Below, piece by piece: positions 26,041-38,849 of a stretch of 64,000 nt of DNA. Position 1 is the first letter of the stretch, and the number at the start of each line of letters is the position of its first letter. Made by a program: the position numbers and the translations under genes. Under the pieces are notes generated by a model. That model saw only the letters and a program-made list of their open reading frames with translations. It searched no databases and had not been told where the DNA came from. Where the stretch lies: positions 5,783,095-5,847,094 of the forward strand of contig NW_023998464.1 of the NCBI RefSeq assembly GCF_014805625.2. The letters are read 5' to 3'. The stretch comes from Glossina fuscipes (Eukaryota; Arthropoda; Insecta; Diptera; Glossinidae).

Positions 26041-26865
26041 AAGAAAAAAAACCAAAAATTGAGAAAAAATGAACATTTTTAATTACGATTAATAGTAAAA
26101 TGTATTTAGGCTCTCTATGAAGTCACAGTTATGATCCCAAAACTTTATATAGGAGAAAATAATTTAAAATCTTTATCATTACACTCATCAGGTTAAGATC
26201 AAAAGTTACCAAAAACTAGGTGATTTCCGCCATTTGCGTGGTTTTAAATCGTCGCATCTTTCGGCTTCATCGAACTGAAATATAATATATATCACTTCCG
26301 ATATATATCGAATTCGCATATCCAACCATCGTTCGTGTCCAAGCTAGTAGTGTGACTGACAATCAGAACACAAAATTTTTCCGTTTTTGAACTACAAATA
26401 GCACAAATAGAGCATACAATATATAGTAATACATATATACAAAATTATATATGTATAAAATAGAAAACGCCATGTGGTTTTGTTAACATAAGTAAAAGGG
26501 TACATAAAAGTACTTCAGTTCAGAGAAATCTTTTATATGATGCAAAAAGTTTTCCCACAAAAATTATTGCTCACAATGTGCTTCAATAATAGCTAACAAT
26601 AGAACGACAATAGAAATTTCCACAATAAAGAACAAGGCGTTACAAGAACTACTCATTGGATTTAAAAACGAATTAATGAACGATGGTAACGTTTACGAAA
26701 AACTTACGTAATAAATAGCATAAATAATATCCAGTAAGAAATTTATATATTAAAAATCTCTTTAAATTGTTGCTTTACTTTAAGGAATACCTTTTACTTT
26801 GTGCTCTTTTTAGTTTTAGTTCTTCGAAATATTCCGCGGGCACAAGTTATTGCAACAGTACATAA
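26041..26865. other. Non-coding stretch
   Basis: No gene is recognised. There are TATATAT-rich segments near 26285-26310 and 26420-26460. Confidence 0.5.
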
Positions 26866-27036
26866 CATATAGTAGCACAAAATTATAGAATAGATAATTA
26901 CAGCATATACGACGAGGGACCATTAACCTCCGCGGAGGCACGGCGGAGGTTGAGAAAACGGCAGCTCAACCAACACGAACTCCAGATCCAAACAACAGAT
27001 GAACATGTAGTCCAGGAGGAACATGTACTCCAGTAA
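26866..27036 (+). CDS. Possible 3'-terminal coding exon
   Basis: The frame is open from after a TAA at 26863-26865 to a TAA at 27034-27036 (56 codons). It is GC-rich against an AT-rich background. The translation includes YDEGPLTSAEARRRLRKRQ, then a Gln/His/Glu-rich end (HELQIQTTDEH, VVQEEHVLQ) with a short internal duplication of GAACATGTANTCCAG. A splice-acceptor-like AATTACAG lies at about 26905-26912, inside the open frame. Two overlapping AATAAA signals follow at 27350-27362, so a last exon with a 3' UTR of about 320 bases is possible. No start codon is obvious, no upstream exon was found and no family is recognised. Other frames in the same block are also partly open because the block is GC-rich. 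Confidence 0.3.
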   Translation, partial: HIVAQNYRIDNYSIYDEGPLTSAEARRRLRKRQLNQHELQIQTTDEHVVQEEHVLQ

Positions 27037-27170
27037 ATGTAATGCATGACACATATGTTAAATTCAATGTTAGCTTACATAATTTTTATTTACTTATACT
27101 ATGTACCTTATGTTAACTTATATCTATACTATACACATTTATATTAAGCTTTTATATTATATTATTATTT

Positions 27171-27266
27171 TATATAATTGTGAATTATGAGCAAGAGGAA
27201 GAATTGTAAAATTATATAATTGTGAATTATGAGCAAGAGGAAGAATTGTAAAATTATATAATTGTA
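27171..27266 (+). repeat. 42-bp tandem repeat, 2.3 copies
   Basis: The unit TATATAATTGTGAATTATGA plus GCAAGAGGAAGAATTGTAAAAT runs 27171-27212 and again 27213-27254 with no difference; a partial third copy follows to 27266. Identical copies imply a recent duplication. Confidence 0.9.
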
Positions 27267-27349
27267 AATTTATTTGTAATCTAGGTAAAAATTTTCGTCT
27301 TTTTATAATTACGGACAACAAATATTGGCGATCAGAGTAATGCGTTGGA

Positions 27350-27362
27350 AATAAATAATAAA
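27350..27362 (+). terminator. Two overlapping poly-A signals
   Basis: AATAAA occurs at 27350-27355 and again at 27357-27362. They lie about 315 bp after the stop of the candidate exon at 26866-27036, and could mark its mRNA end. Chance occurrence is common in AT-rich DNA. Confidence 0.25.
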
Positions 27363-27400
27363 GCTGAAAAAGCGTTTGAGAGAGATAAAGATGACAGGCG

Positions 27401-28029
27401 GTAAGTTTAATTTTATTTAAATCTTGGCTTGTTGTGCCAAATCAGGCCAACACGCTGGTGATGTCTTTTATCGAGGAGTCAGTCTCGACCCAATGATTTA
27501 CATTCATTATGATCATTTTATTTATTATAGGCTTCAACCGTTGTAAGCCGACAACAAACATATGAGAACTATTATGAGTTAATACGATATTTACAAGTAA
27601 AAAAAGCCGCCACCTAATTTTTTACAATCATCGCCGTTGTCCGTTTTAGGTCGTCAGGACGTCCACAACAATTAATTTAGGATTAACACACTTAGGTTGT
27701 CGCATTCGCTAAAGTCTTCAAGTCCTTTTATTCGATATCCAATTGATTATACTTGTAAGAAAAACCGAATCCTGCACGGTATGGGGTCATTTAAATATTA
27801 ACGTGCCGTTATGCGAGGAATATACAGAATAATTTTCAACATTCTGCCTTGTTTATTTTACAGTAATAAGCAGAAATCATCAAAAAAGTGAAAAAAAAAA
27901 TAATTACAATTATTTTGTTTAAGCGTAGCCGATTTTTTCGATTTTCATCCAGGTGCTGCATTCAAGATCTTAAAATATTTGTTTCAAATATTTAAGCAGA
28001 AAGTTTCCTTTTTCGACATAGAGAATGTT
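27401..28029. other. Non-coding stretch with splice-like signals
   Basis: GCGGTAAGTTT at 27398-27408 is a good splice-donor match and TTATTATAG at 27522-27530 a fair acceptor. Splicing them gives no long open frame. No gene is otherwise recognised. Confidence 0.3.
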
Positions 28030-28200
28030 TATAACAGGCATTGCCTAGACAGGCAGTTTGACGGACAGACGGACATGCTTAAATAGATTCCAAATTTGAT
28101 ATTGATTAAGCATGTACATATATATTTTGAAGCCTCTGAAGCTTGTTTCTAGTTGTTGCGAAAGTCTTGACAAAATGAATACAACAACTTTTTAAGATAA
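28030..28200 (-). repeat. Dispersed fly-type repeat copy
   Basis: This block contains GACGGACAGACGGACATGCTTAAAT, then GATTCC.AATTTGAT, then TCTTGACAAAATGAATAC. The same blocks in the same order occur at 46960-47165. The copy is non-coding and degenerate. Confidence 0.6.
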
Positions 28201-28204
28201 GATG

Positions 28205-28480
28205 TTCTGTGGGAAGTGTTCGAAAATGTGGTCCGATCTGAACAAAACAATTTCCATCGAACAAAACACGTAAATGTTTTTAAACTTCATCAAAACGGCG
28301 GTCAGCAAATTCAACACAAGGACACAAAATGGACAGAGGGACAGACCAGATTAAATCTTGTAAAAAAAAGGGATCTATCTGTAATCCTTCTGAATGTTGC
28401 AAAGACCGACATAAATTTTGTCCACGATTTACCACAAGCGGTTTAGGATATCAAGATTACGGCTGCTATGGTGTTTGCAC
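28205..28480 (-). repeat. Dispersed fly-type repeat copy, giving a false Cys-rich frame
   Basis: Phrases such as GTCCGATCTGAACAAAACAA, ACAGAGGGACAGACCAGATT and TCCTTCTGAATGTTGCAAA follow the layout of the same dispersed family (query-like ...ACAGACAGACGG... then CCTTCTG.GTTACAAA in better copies known to me). It overlaps two small plus-strand frames, one of them Cys-rich, which I do not call as genes. Confidence 0.45.
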
Positions 28481-30631
28481 TGAAGATAGAAAGACAATTA
28501 ACATATTTTTTATTTTATTCGAAGAAGCTTTTCATTAATTTTTGAGACAAAATCGCATTATCATTATAGTCATGAAAGATAGATACCCTACACTACTTCA
28601 CCTAGTACAACTGTTCACTGGCTTAAGTAACAACAAGCAAAAGTTGCACGTTATTTTCATGCAAAGGCACACATCGGAGGGTTCCCAGAAAATCACATGA
28701 CGTGATCCAAATTTAGCAAACTTAATTGACTTCCAAAAAATTTTATTGCTTTTCTGTTTCTACCAAAAAAACCTACAAAACCATAAAGATTATAGTTTAA
28801 AGATGGGCGCGTACATATTGACCACATAATTGGCAATCCTGGCTTTATTTTATTCAAACAAAATTCTCATTAATTTTTATAGCAAACACAGTCAAAAAAT
28901 AATTTTCCGTCGAATTACTGGACGTTTATATGCAAACTGCACCAAATTGATAAGGCTTCAAATAGCATAACGAGCAATTTTTTGATTATACTTACGAAGA
29001 GCACAGACTAATATTTTCTGTCTCTTAAATACCCCGGTATAAGCCTAATAGTCCCGAGAATGTATTCAGTTAATTGCCTTGACATTCTGAATTCTTCTCC
29101 ATTCTTTTGTCTGCCTTTTATTGAAATCCTTCCAGATTTCATGTAAAGATCGATTCTCCAAATACATCCATTAGAGCTTGAAAAAAGAAAAGCGCGAATT
29201 CTTAAACATTGTTATCAACAATCTCTACCCTATCGTGCATATCGATCTCAAATTTGATGAAGTCTTCTCAAAAATATTGTGAACATGGATTCAGAAAAAT
29301 TTTTTTACTACTTAAGTGATGGCACTGACTAGCGTTTTTTTTTTTTTAATTTTTCCCGATTTCCGATTTATTAATTTTTTTTAAAAAAATTTTTCTTGGG
29401 TGTACTCAGTTTTTCTTTGTAAACAAATTGTATTTTATTTCACGTTACAAGTAATCAACAGTAAAAAAAAAAAATGTTTCGTGAAATCCTTTTAAATGAA
29501 AACAAATCTCAGACTTAACAAAAATACCAAACAGAAAAAAAAACAAAGTTTGCTGATGATTTTATTCGTTTGTTTAAATTCAACATTTGACTGTCGAAAC
29601 TTGCACGTTAAGTCGATTTCTCATAGTTTCCTAAATTTAATTTAATTTTAATTGGGCTCGTTTTCGACTACATCCTCCCATGGTAGAGTAAACGCATACG
29701 ACAAATAAACTGCAAGGCACACAGAATAAGGATAAACTTTTCATATAACTGTAATTTGAAAACAGAATACAAATCAATTGAGAATTAACACAATCAACTT
29801 AAATATATGTTTGTTTATTTCCTTAGTTAACTTTTGTTTGTATTACGGCTTTAACATTCATTCACTCTATCACTCCGTCCCGCTCCACATAAGATTGTCT
29901 TCAATTACATAAGTCCTTAAGCTGAGTTAGCCATTTCTTTGTTGTTGTTGTTGTTATTGCTGCTGCTATTGCTGCTGCTGTTGTAATCGTCGTTGTTATT
30001 GTTGTTGTTGTAATTGGTGTTCCAATTTAGCCCACTCGTAGTTGTTTGGTTTTTGCTTTCAGGCTGCTGTTGATATTTATTTACGCCTCAATGCTAATAA
30101 GTTGGCAAAATTTTGCTAAGAAATAATGTTTAATGAAGATTTGAAATTCGTTCATACAACGATGCAGACACTTAGCAATGTTTAATTTAATTGTTTCAGG
30201 AACTGCTCTTCAGTAATGTAAATATTTGAAATTTGTAGTAAAATTTCCTCACTTGCGAACTTTAAAAATCAAAGTTACTAAAAATTAAACAAATCAAATG
30301 AAATAAATAATAACTAAGGAGAAGATGTGACGTTCAAAAGTTTCATTACCTCAAACGAACTGGCTTGAACCAATATTCTATATATATTAGAATTGCAAAC
30401 TGCGGTTTTCATATATAAAGCTCTGAAATGATCTTGCGAGACAGTTTTGGCCTTAATAAAAAATGGTCATAAGCTAGTGGCAGTACAAAAGCGAAGTTTT
30501 GCCACGGGCACGTTGATTTTCCTCGGAAGTAATTGAGTTTTAAAGTTCCATGGTTCCAAAACTCTTAATTATTATGTCGTGATTGCGTCTGGTTACCTTG
30601 TTTAAGATAACATTTTTCAAACGCAAAACTT
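28481..30631. other. Non-coding stretch with trinucleotide microsatellite
   Basis: No gene is recognised. There is a T-run at about 29336-29348, and a compound TTG/CTG repeat is listed separately. Confidence 0.5.
29939..30011. repeat. Compound (TTG)n/(CTG)n/(TTA) microsatellite
   Basis: Trinucleotide units GTT, GCT and ATT alternate for about 72 bp. In fly genomes such runs can be Gln- or Leu-repeat coding, but the surrounding frames are not otherwise coding-like. Confidence 0.8.
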
Positions 30632-30904
30632 TCATTTTCGCGATTGTTGCTGCTTATCTACCGTGCGCAGGTCTTCCTGAGATGCTTTGGACACCTCACA
30701 TGACCGCGTTTTGACGAGAGTGCTACTGCTACATGTTTTCTTCAATGTTTCACATGCTTTCACCCGTGAAGTATCTTCGTAAACATTGAGGTTCCAGCTC
30801 GAGTTCAGTTGCAGAAGTTTCGTCAAGAAAGTGACACGTGGTCGGATGAAGCAGTTTTGGAATTCTGCCAACAATTCTACGAGCAATTCTACGAGCTTTT
30901 TCTC
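30632..30904 (-). CDS. Unrecognised coding-like block, minus strand
   Basis: The minus strand is open for about 90 codons from after a stop at 30905-30907 to a TGA near 30632. It has no ATG, so it would have to be an exon. The translation has a balanced, protein-like composition: LLAEFQNCFIRPRVTFLTKL, then SWNLNVYEDTSRVKACETLK, then Ser/Lys/Gln-rich SKASQEDLRTVDKQQQ. A perfect 12-bp tandem duplication (CAATTCTACGAG, 30872-30895) repeats LVEL at its start. The base composition is more GC-rich than the flanks. No domain is recognised. The plus strand also shows an acceptor-like TACCGTGCGCAG. Exon, transposon fragment or chance are all possible. Confidence 0.22.
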   Translation of the reverse strand, partial: EKKLVELLVELLAEFQNCFIRPRVTFLTKLLQLNSSWNLNVYEDTSRVKACETLKKTCSSSTLVKTRSCEVSKASQEDLRTVDKQQQSRK

Positions 30905-33000
30905 TTAATGCTCTTCTTAGAAAACTCTAAAGATCAAATGCAAGATAGAATTTTATTATTTTGCTTGAAATGAGAGAAAATTTAAATGTCCTAACATTTT
31001 AACTCGCAAGCATTTGATAGCTGAAAAAGTTCCAAATACCATGACAAAATCCGAATTTATCCCTGCACGACACATGTAATAAATTTGGAAAACTCTCCCG
31101 ATAATACATTGAGATCTTCTAGGGGATGCGCAAGAAATAGAAAAGCACATTTTATCGTTTTTATTCTCTGAAGGCTTGGAAGAAAAAAAAAAAATATATA
31201 TATATGTATACAAATAAATAAATAAAAGCATTATGCAAAGACACTTTAATGTTTTCCAAGAGGGGGAAAAAAACAAAAGGCTGAATAAATTTCTTTTGTT
31301 CTCGACTGCAATAATTTATTTTTCCCTTGTTTTCCTCGCATGGTACATGTTTACTTTGCGACTACAATCAATGTAAATTTTCATTTTGCTGAAAATGTTC
31401 ATTATGCGCTTCTTGCTGAAGCTCACGTACGAAGCGTTCAGTATCGAAAAAGCAGATGCAGAAAGGCAGTCTTAAGTAAATTGCCTGTGCATGTTCGCTT
31501 TTATATTATATATCTTAAATAAGTATTATGTATACACATATGTTTGTAAAGATATATAAAGCTTTTCAACGATCACAGGGATGACATTAGCGATGACGAC
31601 AATGATTTCACTCCTGTTCACCTTGCTTGCTGCTTTTGCTGCTGATATATGCCAAAGACGTTGGCTTTCTGTCTTCCGCCAGCATTGCTTTTTCATTTTT
31701 CTATCCTTCAATTCTTTACAATTTCGTGTGTACGTGACGTGCGTAAAGACGAAAGCATGAAAAATTTTTTGACATTTTATGCATCGATAAACAGACTTTT
31801 CCGCCAAAAAATTTGCTGTGAAATTTAACACTCGTTTATTTAATGATTTCGACGTCAATCTGTTCCCTTTCACATGCAGCATATGTAAACTTTGTCTGAT
31901 AATTTGATAAAACTGCGAGCAGATACGAACTCGTGTATGAGAAAAAAAACAAAAAATTGTCTTATATTCGTTCCGTTAACTTTCTGCGTATGCAGAAGTG
32001 CAATAGTGTGTACTTATCTCCTCTGGTTGTTAAAGTACTTTTTCGTTTCTGATTATTAAGTACACGCACTTCATACATGTCGATTTTTCATTGCACAGAG
32101 AAATCAACGCGTGCCCGGAGGTTTATAAGTAAAATCTCAGTAAATCGAGATTTATTTTCTGATAAATGGAAATTTAATTTGTTTTTCTTTTTTTTCGTCT
32201 TCAATAATTTGCACTACAAAAAAAACCGAATTTACAGGAAACTATTTAATCGATTATAATTTTTACGTGCAAGGTATAAGTAAATTTGTGCGCTCAAAAC
32301 TAATCGACGAGAATTTTTAAAAGAAATTTTGGGAATTTGCTAATTTTATTATTTCGTTTTCAACGCGATGTAGAACCGATATTTATATATGCATACACGG
32401 AGACATACATATAGATTTAGAGTTTAACGTTCGGATACACCACTTGCTTGCCAAAATTATAAAAATTATAAAAATTGATGTAAGAATTACTATCACCCGA
32501 TATAATCGAATTTCTACCTCGTCCTGAGCATCCACTGTAAACAACAACCAGGACAGCCTTGAATAAATTCTAAAAATTTGGTCACACTTTGGGCTGCCAC
32601 ACGTGTCATCTGTGTCGCGATTGCTAAGTTCAAGTGTTCGCAAGTTCTGGTGCTGCTTGATTATAGTTGATCGTAGTTACAGTGAGCATGCTTAGTAGTG
32701 CATCCACTATGCTGATACACGCGTAGAGCATATATACTGAGTGAATGGTCGAAAGAAAATGTACAAAGTCTAGTTTAGGACATTGTGTGAACGTGTGTCA
32801 CTTGACGTGTGTCTCTTGAAATTCGCACACAAATCAGAGTTAAAAGCGTGTGGTTAACTTACAACCCAATGAAAGATTCCAGCAGTAAAATTTTTCAAAC
32901 ACTAACTAACAAAATGTATTTTTATTTCTTTTCCCGTTACACTTAATGTATTAGTGGTCAACCCTTTCCAGAACTAAATAAATAAGAAAAAACTATTTGA
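30905..33000. other. Non-coding stretch
   Basis: No gene is recognised. The frames 31526-31882 (minus) and 32383-32643 (minus) lack motifs. A short TATATA run lies near 31194-31206. Confidence 0.5.
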
Positions 33001-33255
33001 TCTTTTTTGGTTTTGCATCACATGGAAGATCGTCGAAAAACTGGTCCGATTCGAATCATTTTGAATCGCTGGGACAAAACACGTTAAAATTTTAAAAAAG
33101 AAAACAAGACGGGCGGACGAGCAGACAAGTTCAGAAATGATTTCAGACTTGAAATCGACTGATCGTCATAAAAAAAAGGGGGAGCTGTTTCAAGTCTTTC
33201 TGGAAACTGCATACATCTGCACTAACTCTCTCTATACTCTCACAGGGTATAAAAA
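33001..33255 (-). repeat. Dispersed fly-type repeat copy
   Basis: Blocks GGTCCGATTCGAATCATTTTG, GACAAAACACGTTAAAATTTT, then a GACGGGCGGACGAGCAGACAAG core, then AAATCGACTGATCGTCAT, ending in CAGGGTATAAAAATATC. The order of core then GGGTATA end matches the copy at 46880-47165, giving the same orientation. Confidence 0.6.
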
Positions 33256-33889
33256 TATCTTGTCTTCCAGCATCTTAAGATAGATCGTTTTAGCCTTTAA
33301 GAAACAAATGAAACTGCACGAAGACAAATATGACTATTTCAACTGTAGTGTTCATAATGGCTTTTGACAACTTCCTCTAGGCTTCTAGCATAACTGTCCA
33401 AAATTTTCCATTAGGCTACTGGTAAGTACCCTTCTTTTTTTTCGCTTTAAGGCGAAGAATCTGTGCTTCATTTCAATTATGTCGATTATAAATTACTGGC
33501 ATTAGAATCGAAAGCCATCCATACTTAATTTAATCTCAAATGGTAATTTGAATCAAAAATCTATCATCAACGAATTCCTAGCCCATCTATAATGCGGTCA
33601 AATGTCAAAACTCTTTTCAATTTATGTGTTCAAGCAGATAAAGGATTGTTGAGATGTTTTGCAAGGCACATGTCAAATTCAAAATGGCAAAACGATTGAC
33701 AGAGAAACACAACAGTTACTGACACAACGACCAGAGCACCCTGTCATTCAACACTATTTAAAGTAAACGAAGAACAATTTCCATACCTAGGTGTCTACAT
33801 AAATGTCTATATGCTTACAACTTTGCGGTAAAAAAAAGAAATGAAATTTGCAATGAAAGTGTATGCAAATCTTCTTTGGATACGTGCAA

Positions 33890-33893
<4 letters not shown>

Positions 33894-33924
<31 letters not shown>
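33894..33924. repeat. (AT)n microsatellite
   Basis: An uninterrupted alternating A/T run of about 31 bp, followed by CACATATATGTG. Confidence 0.9.
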
Positions 33925-33932
<8 letters not shown>

Positions 33933-34479
33933 TGTGTAGCATTTCAACCATTTCAAAAATATAAGTTGAATTTTAGGTTGTCGAAGCATCAAACTTTCTT
34001 TTTTTTTTTTTTTGTTTGTTTGCAACGCACAACCCTACGGTCTTTTAATGCCATCTACATACCACAAAGTGCAAAAAATCGAAAATCATTTCACGTATGC
34101 CAAGTAAATTGAGACATTTCCGGTATTTACAAATACACCAACAACAAAACTAAAATACATTTGAATATGTATGTATCGGCGTACATATGTCGCCTATGAA
34201 CAGCACATGTTGCCGTTGCATCATACATAAGTTTACATATAAGTATGCAGGTACGCTTCGCATTCGTATTGTGGCAAACCCGTTTCGAATACTCTGCTAC
34301 ATATGTGTACGCTTAAAACCGTATGATAGCAAATCGTTGTATGCGTTGTGGCCACACTATTAATGTTATATGAACGGTATATTTACATATTTTCGGTGTG
34401 CCAGTGTGCGAAGCAACACCAATGTCAAAGGCAGCAACAACAAAGCGAGCAGCAATAGTAAACACAATTCGTTGTATGT

Positions 34480-34512
34480 GTCCACGTATGTGTGTGTATG
34501 TGTGTGTATGTA
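34480..34512. repeat. (GTGTAT)n-like microsatellite
   Basis: Alternating TATGTGTG/TATGTGTGTG units, interrupted, on the plus strand. Confidence 0.7.
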
Positions 34513-35045
34513 CTTTGTCAAACCGATTTCATTCGTTGCGGAGCAGATTTTGTTGTTTGCTATTGAATAGAACATTACGATGCCAGCCAGTACCAAGGTG
34601 ATGATAATTTTCAAAGAAAATTCATTTATTACCGGAAATTCAATGAAACAAAAAGAAAAAAAGCGTGATATGAAAATTTTTAGAACATCTATTGAACTCT
34701 CTTATCCGAAGCACTTGAGGTGACACAAACACCAAGAGTTCTTCAAACACTCCGTTGGCAGCGAACAATCGGAATGGGAAAAGTAATGCCAAAAGCAAAT
34801 GAAATTTATTCAATTGCTTGGATAGTTTAAGTAGAAAAGATAACGCAAAGTAACCCACCGCTGCGTATCGTAATAAACATAACTTCAAGGACACATCGCG
34901 TCTAGCATATGTATTTTGGTAGAGAAAATCTGCGCTTAACAGAACTAAATTCAATTTCGCATACATATATTATGGCACCAGCTCTACTAATTAAGGCTTT
35001 TCCTGGCTTGTGTCTATTTTTGGTTTTAATTTTCATTTTGCATTT

Positions 35046-35078
35046 TTCTTTCTTTCTTTCTTTCTTTTTTTTTTTTTG
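35046..35078. repeat. (TTTC)n with poly-T
   Basis: About five TTTC units (35046-35067) run into a T tract. Confidence 0.85.
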
Positions 35079-37059
35079 GTATACATATGATTATGATAAT
35101 TGTTTTATGCACTATCGAGCATAAATAATTGCAATTCAATCAAATTTATTTTGAAGCAAACACAAACATACACTCACTCACATATCATTCATTTTTATGC
35201 TCAACGGCTGATATTATTACAAAATGTAACACTAAAAGCATTTCATTTATAAGCTCATACCTATAGCAATAAAACAAAGTTGTAAGTGTAAATGTAACTG
35301 TACATGTTTGCACGTAAATGTGTGTATATTTTTGCAACAGTAGTGCTATTATAATTAATAGAGTTAGTTCAATAACATGATGTGTTGAAAAAACGATAGA
35401 ATTCAAATTTTTTCCCACTATTTTTTTGCCATTTTTTTCCAAAAGCATTAAAACACGAAAAGTTGATGTGTAACTACTTAACAAAAAAAATATAGCAATA
35501 AAAATAATGAAATATTAAAAATAACATCACAAACACATTTTTCTAATTAACAATGTATTAAATGCAAATAATTTTTGTGTATACAATAGAACAATACGTA
35601 AAGAATTTTCTAGTCAGTAACAATGAACTTATACCACATAGTTGCGGTAGAAGAACATAAAACGAAATCTAGGTAAAAAGAAATAAATTACGACATTTTC
35701 CACAAACTTTATAGATGTGTCGCTTACATTAATCTCAAGACGAAGTGCTCCTGCACCCTTCCATCCCCTCGTCTTACAACCTGCTATTTGTGTTCAATAC
35801 TGCACAATGGAAGTTAAGTCATTTCGCAATTCGTAAAACAAAAATCAACAATTTTGAATCACTTTAATCAGACTTATTCTGACAACGGTTTATCTACTTC
35901 TGAAGTTGTAAGGTCGCGAACTTTAAAATAGCTTCAGTTAAATTTAGATATGTTCAAACAACCCTTTTGGATCGAACGAATAACTGTCTTTAATAGACAC
36001 TATAGCGAACGGCATGGCCTGTAACCATAGCATTTTAATTTGAAGATATCGTCAGACATTTATTAAGGCCTTGTTCAACTGCAGCAAAAGTACATTTAAC
36101 ACAGCACATACATGTAAGAAGAGTTTTCTATGCATCCATAAGCCGATATTTTTTCGATATATTAAAGTAGTTTACATTGCTAAACAAACAATATTTAGAT
36201 AACAACATCTAAGCCAAATTATTTGCGTTGATAACAGATAAAAGATTTGTCATGACAGGAGGCATACTAAGAAATTTAGATACGCCTTGACATTTCACGT
36301 GACGCCCATTGCGTCCGCATCTTTCACTAATGCAGGTAATAAAGTGAATTACCTCACCTCAATTAGCAAACAAATTATAATTCTCAAAGAGGTGGTAGAA
36401 CAAGGGAAAAAACTGTGGTGCTGCCCTGTTTTGTATCAAAAAATTTTATTAAAATTCAGCTCACTGCATAGGCAGCAGTTCTTGAATATAGCCAATCCAT
36501 ATTTACAAAAATCCTTCCTTTTCCTCCATTCATTCAATTTCCCCCACTAACCTATAAAACCTTCATTTAAACATATCGATCTATTGTGGTAACAATAATT
36601 CAACAGAATATCCCGAGCATCTATGGCGGAACATGTTATTCTATATTTCATCTGCTTGCCTCCAGAGTATACGAGAATTCAACATGTGTCCTACATGTAA
36701 TGTTTACAAAAGTATAAGAAGTAAAGTATTTTATCCTTATATTTGTATCTTCATTTCTTTCTTAACGAACCAAATGTAACTTTGTAATATTAGTGTACTA
36801 CGAATTTGAATGATATTGTCTGACAACAACAAGACACATTTCAATGTTTATGAATTCAATACTTTTAATTTTTTTTAGATACGATTTATAAGTTCAAAGT
36901 CAATGAAATATCAATTATTTAAATATCACTTCATTTTTTACGATAATGATTTTTATACGAATATTTTGAGAATAAAGATAGACTATGTTTATCAATGCGT
37001 TTATAACGCGTGAAACATTTGAGAAAACATCATATTAAATGTTTTGTTTCACGTCAAAT

Positions 37060-37200
37060 AAAGCAGAATCGCCCGTCTATCTGTCTATCCGTCCACAAGT
37101 GTATACATCCAACGGTCGACCTGCTCGCCAATGTCGCCATCTATATGTTTTTCTGTCCAAGAATTTATCAACATATTCATGCCTCAGTCGATCACTCTTT
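37060..37200 (+). repeat. Dispersed fly-type repeat, degenerate copy
   Basis: CGCCCGTCTATCTGTCTATCCGTCCAC is the tetranucleotide core of the family, here on the plus strand. The flanks are diverged and the ends are not resolved. Confidence 0.4.
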
Positions 37201-38849
37201 TGATTCAATAATTTATTCATTTAAGTGTTGGCTAATTGCATGCAATCAAGTCAATTGAAAATTGGCCGTAGATACCCCTTCTTCTGCCCACTCTTTTTTC
37301 TCTGTTCGTTTACTCGCCTCATCCTAATTGCAATTGAAATCAGATTGATGTCTTGTTTGTCTTCTGTATTATAAATGAATCCTGTTGAAAATTTTGGAAT
37401 TCTTTTTGGCTTCTTCTAAGGAATTAATGGGATTGATTGAAATATGTAATATATATACATGCTTATATATATCTAGTCCTTAGGTTAATTAGTTGAGAGA
37501 TTCTTAGTAAAGCGGATTATCTCAAGTCGCTCTTAATTATTTGATTAATTGTTATCATGAAGAAAAAAAAAATCGATCTGTCTCTTTCTTACCAACTGGA
37601 CCTATTTATCTATTCTATAGATCCCGATTCGACCAAAAAAAAAAAATAAATTATTTGAATATGTAAATAAGAACGATTTATCTGCATGGTTTCTATGGAT
37701 GTTTTTACGGATAAACATAACGCCGCCAGAAGTTTTAAGAAATGAAAAAAAAATTAAGTACATTTTGATAGTTTGCCCCAGATTAAGGGTAAGTAGGTTT
37801 CGTCGTATTCTTCAGTATTTTCATTTTCATTTCATGTTTGCTTTACTAGTTTACTTTCTTTGCAATTAACTGGCATTAATATTTGTGCACACATATATTA
37901 AATCGTAATATTAATAGAATGCATATATGAACTCAAAATAGCAAAACTGGTATTAAAAGCCAATTATTTACAGATTAATGCTTACGTTAACTACGTATAA
38001 ACTATGTATTAAATGCTTATTAAAAAATTTTTAATAATAATAATCAATAATTTCACAAAGGAATTAATAATTCACATATTCATTAATATGCATTAAATTT
38101 TTTAAAAATGATTATATTTTTTAACAAAGCGAGTAAATTAAGCTTTAAATATTGAAAGAGAAAATAAATAAATGAAATTTGTTACACTTTTTTTACTCTA
38201 CCAATTATTTCTTTACCATTTCTACAAAGAGGCAAAAAATAAAAAAAAAAAACAATTAAATTGCTATAGGCGGGCAAGGCGCACTTTTAAATATCTTACA
38301 TCACTTCGCCTATTGTAGCCACTATATATTCACCTTAGGGGTCTATTCTGGACTCGTCATAGCTAACTTTTAAACATATAAGAAAACTTTATGCACTCTT
38401 GCTATAGTTGTTTTGATTTTTTATTAATTTCGGTATTCCGAAGGACTAGTCGTAAGGAAACCCTCCCGGTATAATTTTGGTCTCGCAAACCAAACAGAAA
38501 AATTTACATTATAACTTTTGACATCTATGCGACATTGCTCAATATGCGGCTATTAGTCAAAAACTTCAAAAATTACAAGTAGATGCCCTGTGAGGACTTA
38601 CTTTTCATGAGAAACATCCGGTGAAAACGATTTCAAAATATAGATCAATAGAAATCCCACATCACTGGTCGTCATATAATTCCTAAAATCAAAATTTTGT
38701 TGTCATATAAAGAACAAGGAAATGAAAGAGAGGAGTTCGAAAAAGGTTTCTGAGTGGCTATTAAAGAAGGGAGAAGAAGAAACTATTTTCCGCTGATTTT
38801 TGACGAGTAATATTAGAAATTTGAACGTTTCGTCCCCATAATGGCGTTT
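37201..38849. other. Non-coding stretch
   Basis: No gene is recognised; A-runs and AT-rich sequence only. Confidence 0.5.

Larger units (their letters stand above)
33256..37059. other. Non-coding stretch with microsatellites
   Basis: No gene is recognised. It contains (AT)n at 33894-33924, a 17-base T tract near 33998-34014, (GT)n-like sequence at 34480-34512 and (TTTC)n at 35046-35067 followed by poly-T. Overlapping frames here are microsatellite translations. Confidence 0.55.

Noticed and set aside
27038..27320. Possible solo LTR (TGT...ACA)
   Set aside because: There is no polypurine tract before it, no matching second copy and no target duplication; kept only as an alternative in Findings.
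28329..28538. Cys-rich 69-aa plus-strand frame with a knottin-like cysteine spacing (C-x6-C-x4-CC)
   Set aside because: There is no signal peptide, and the Cys codons fall in the CCTTCTGAATGTTGCAAA block of the dispersed repeat family, so the pattern is an accident of the repeat.
33807..34112. Overlapping plus and minus frames with Tyr-Ile repeats
   Set aside because: They are translations of the (AT)n microsatellite.
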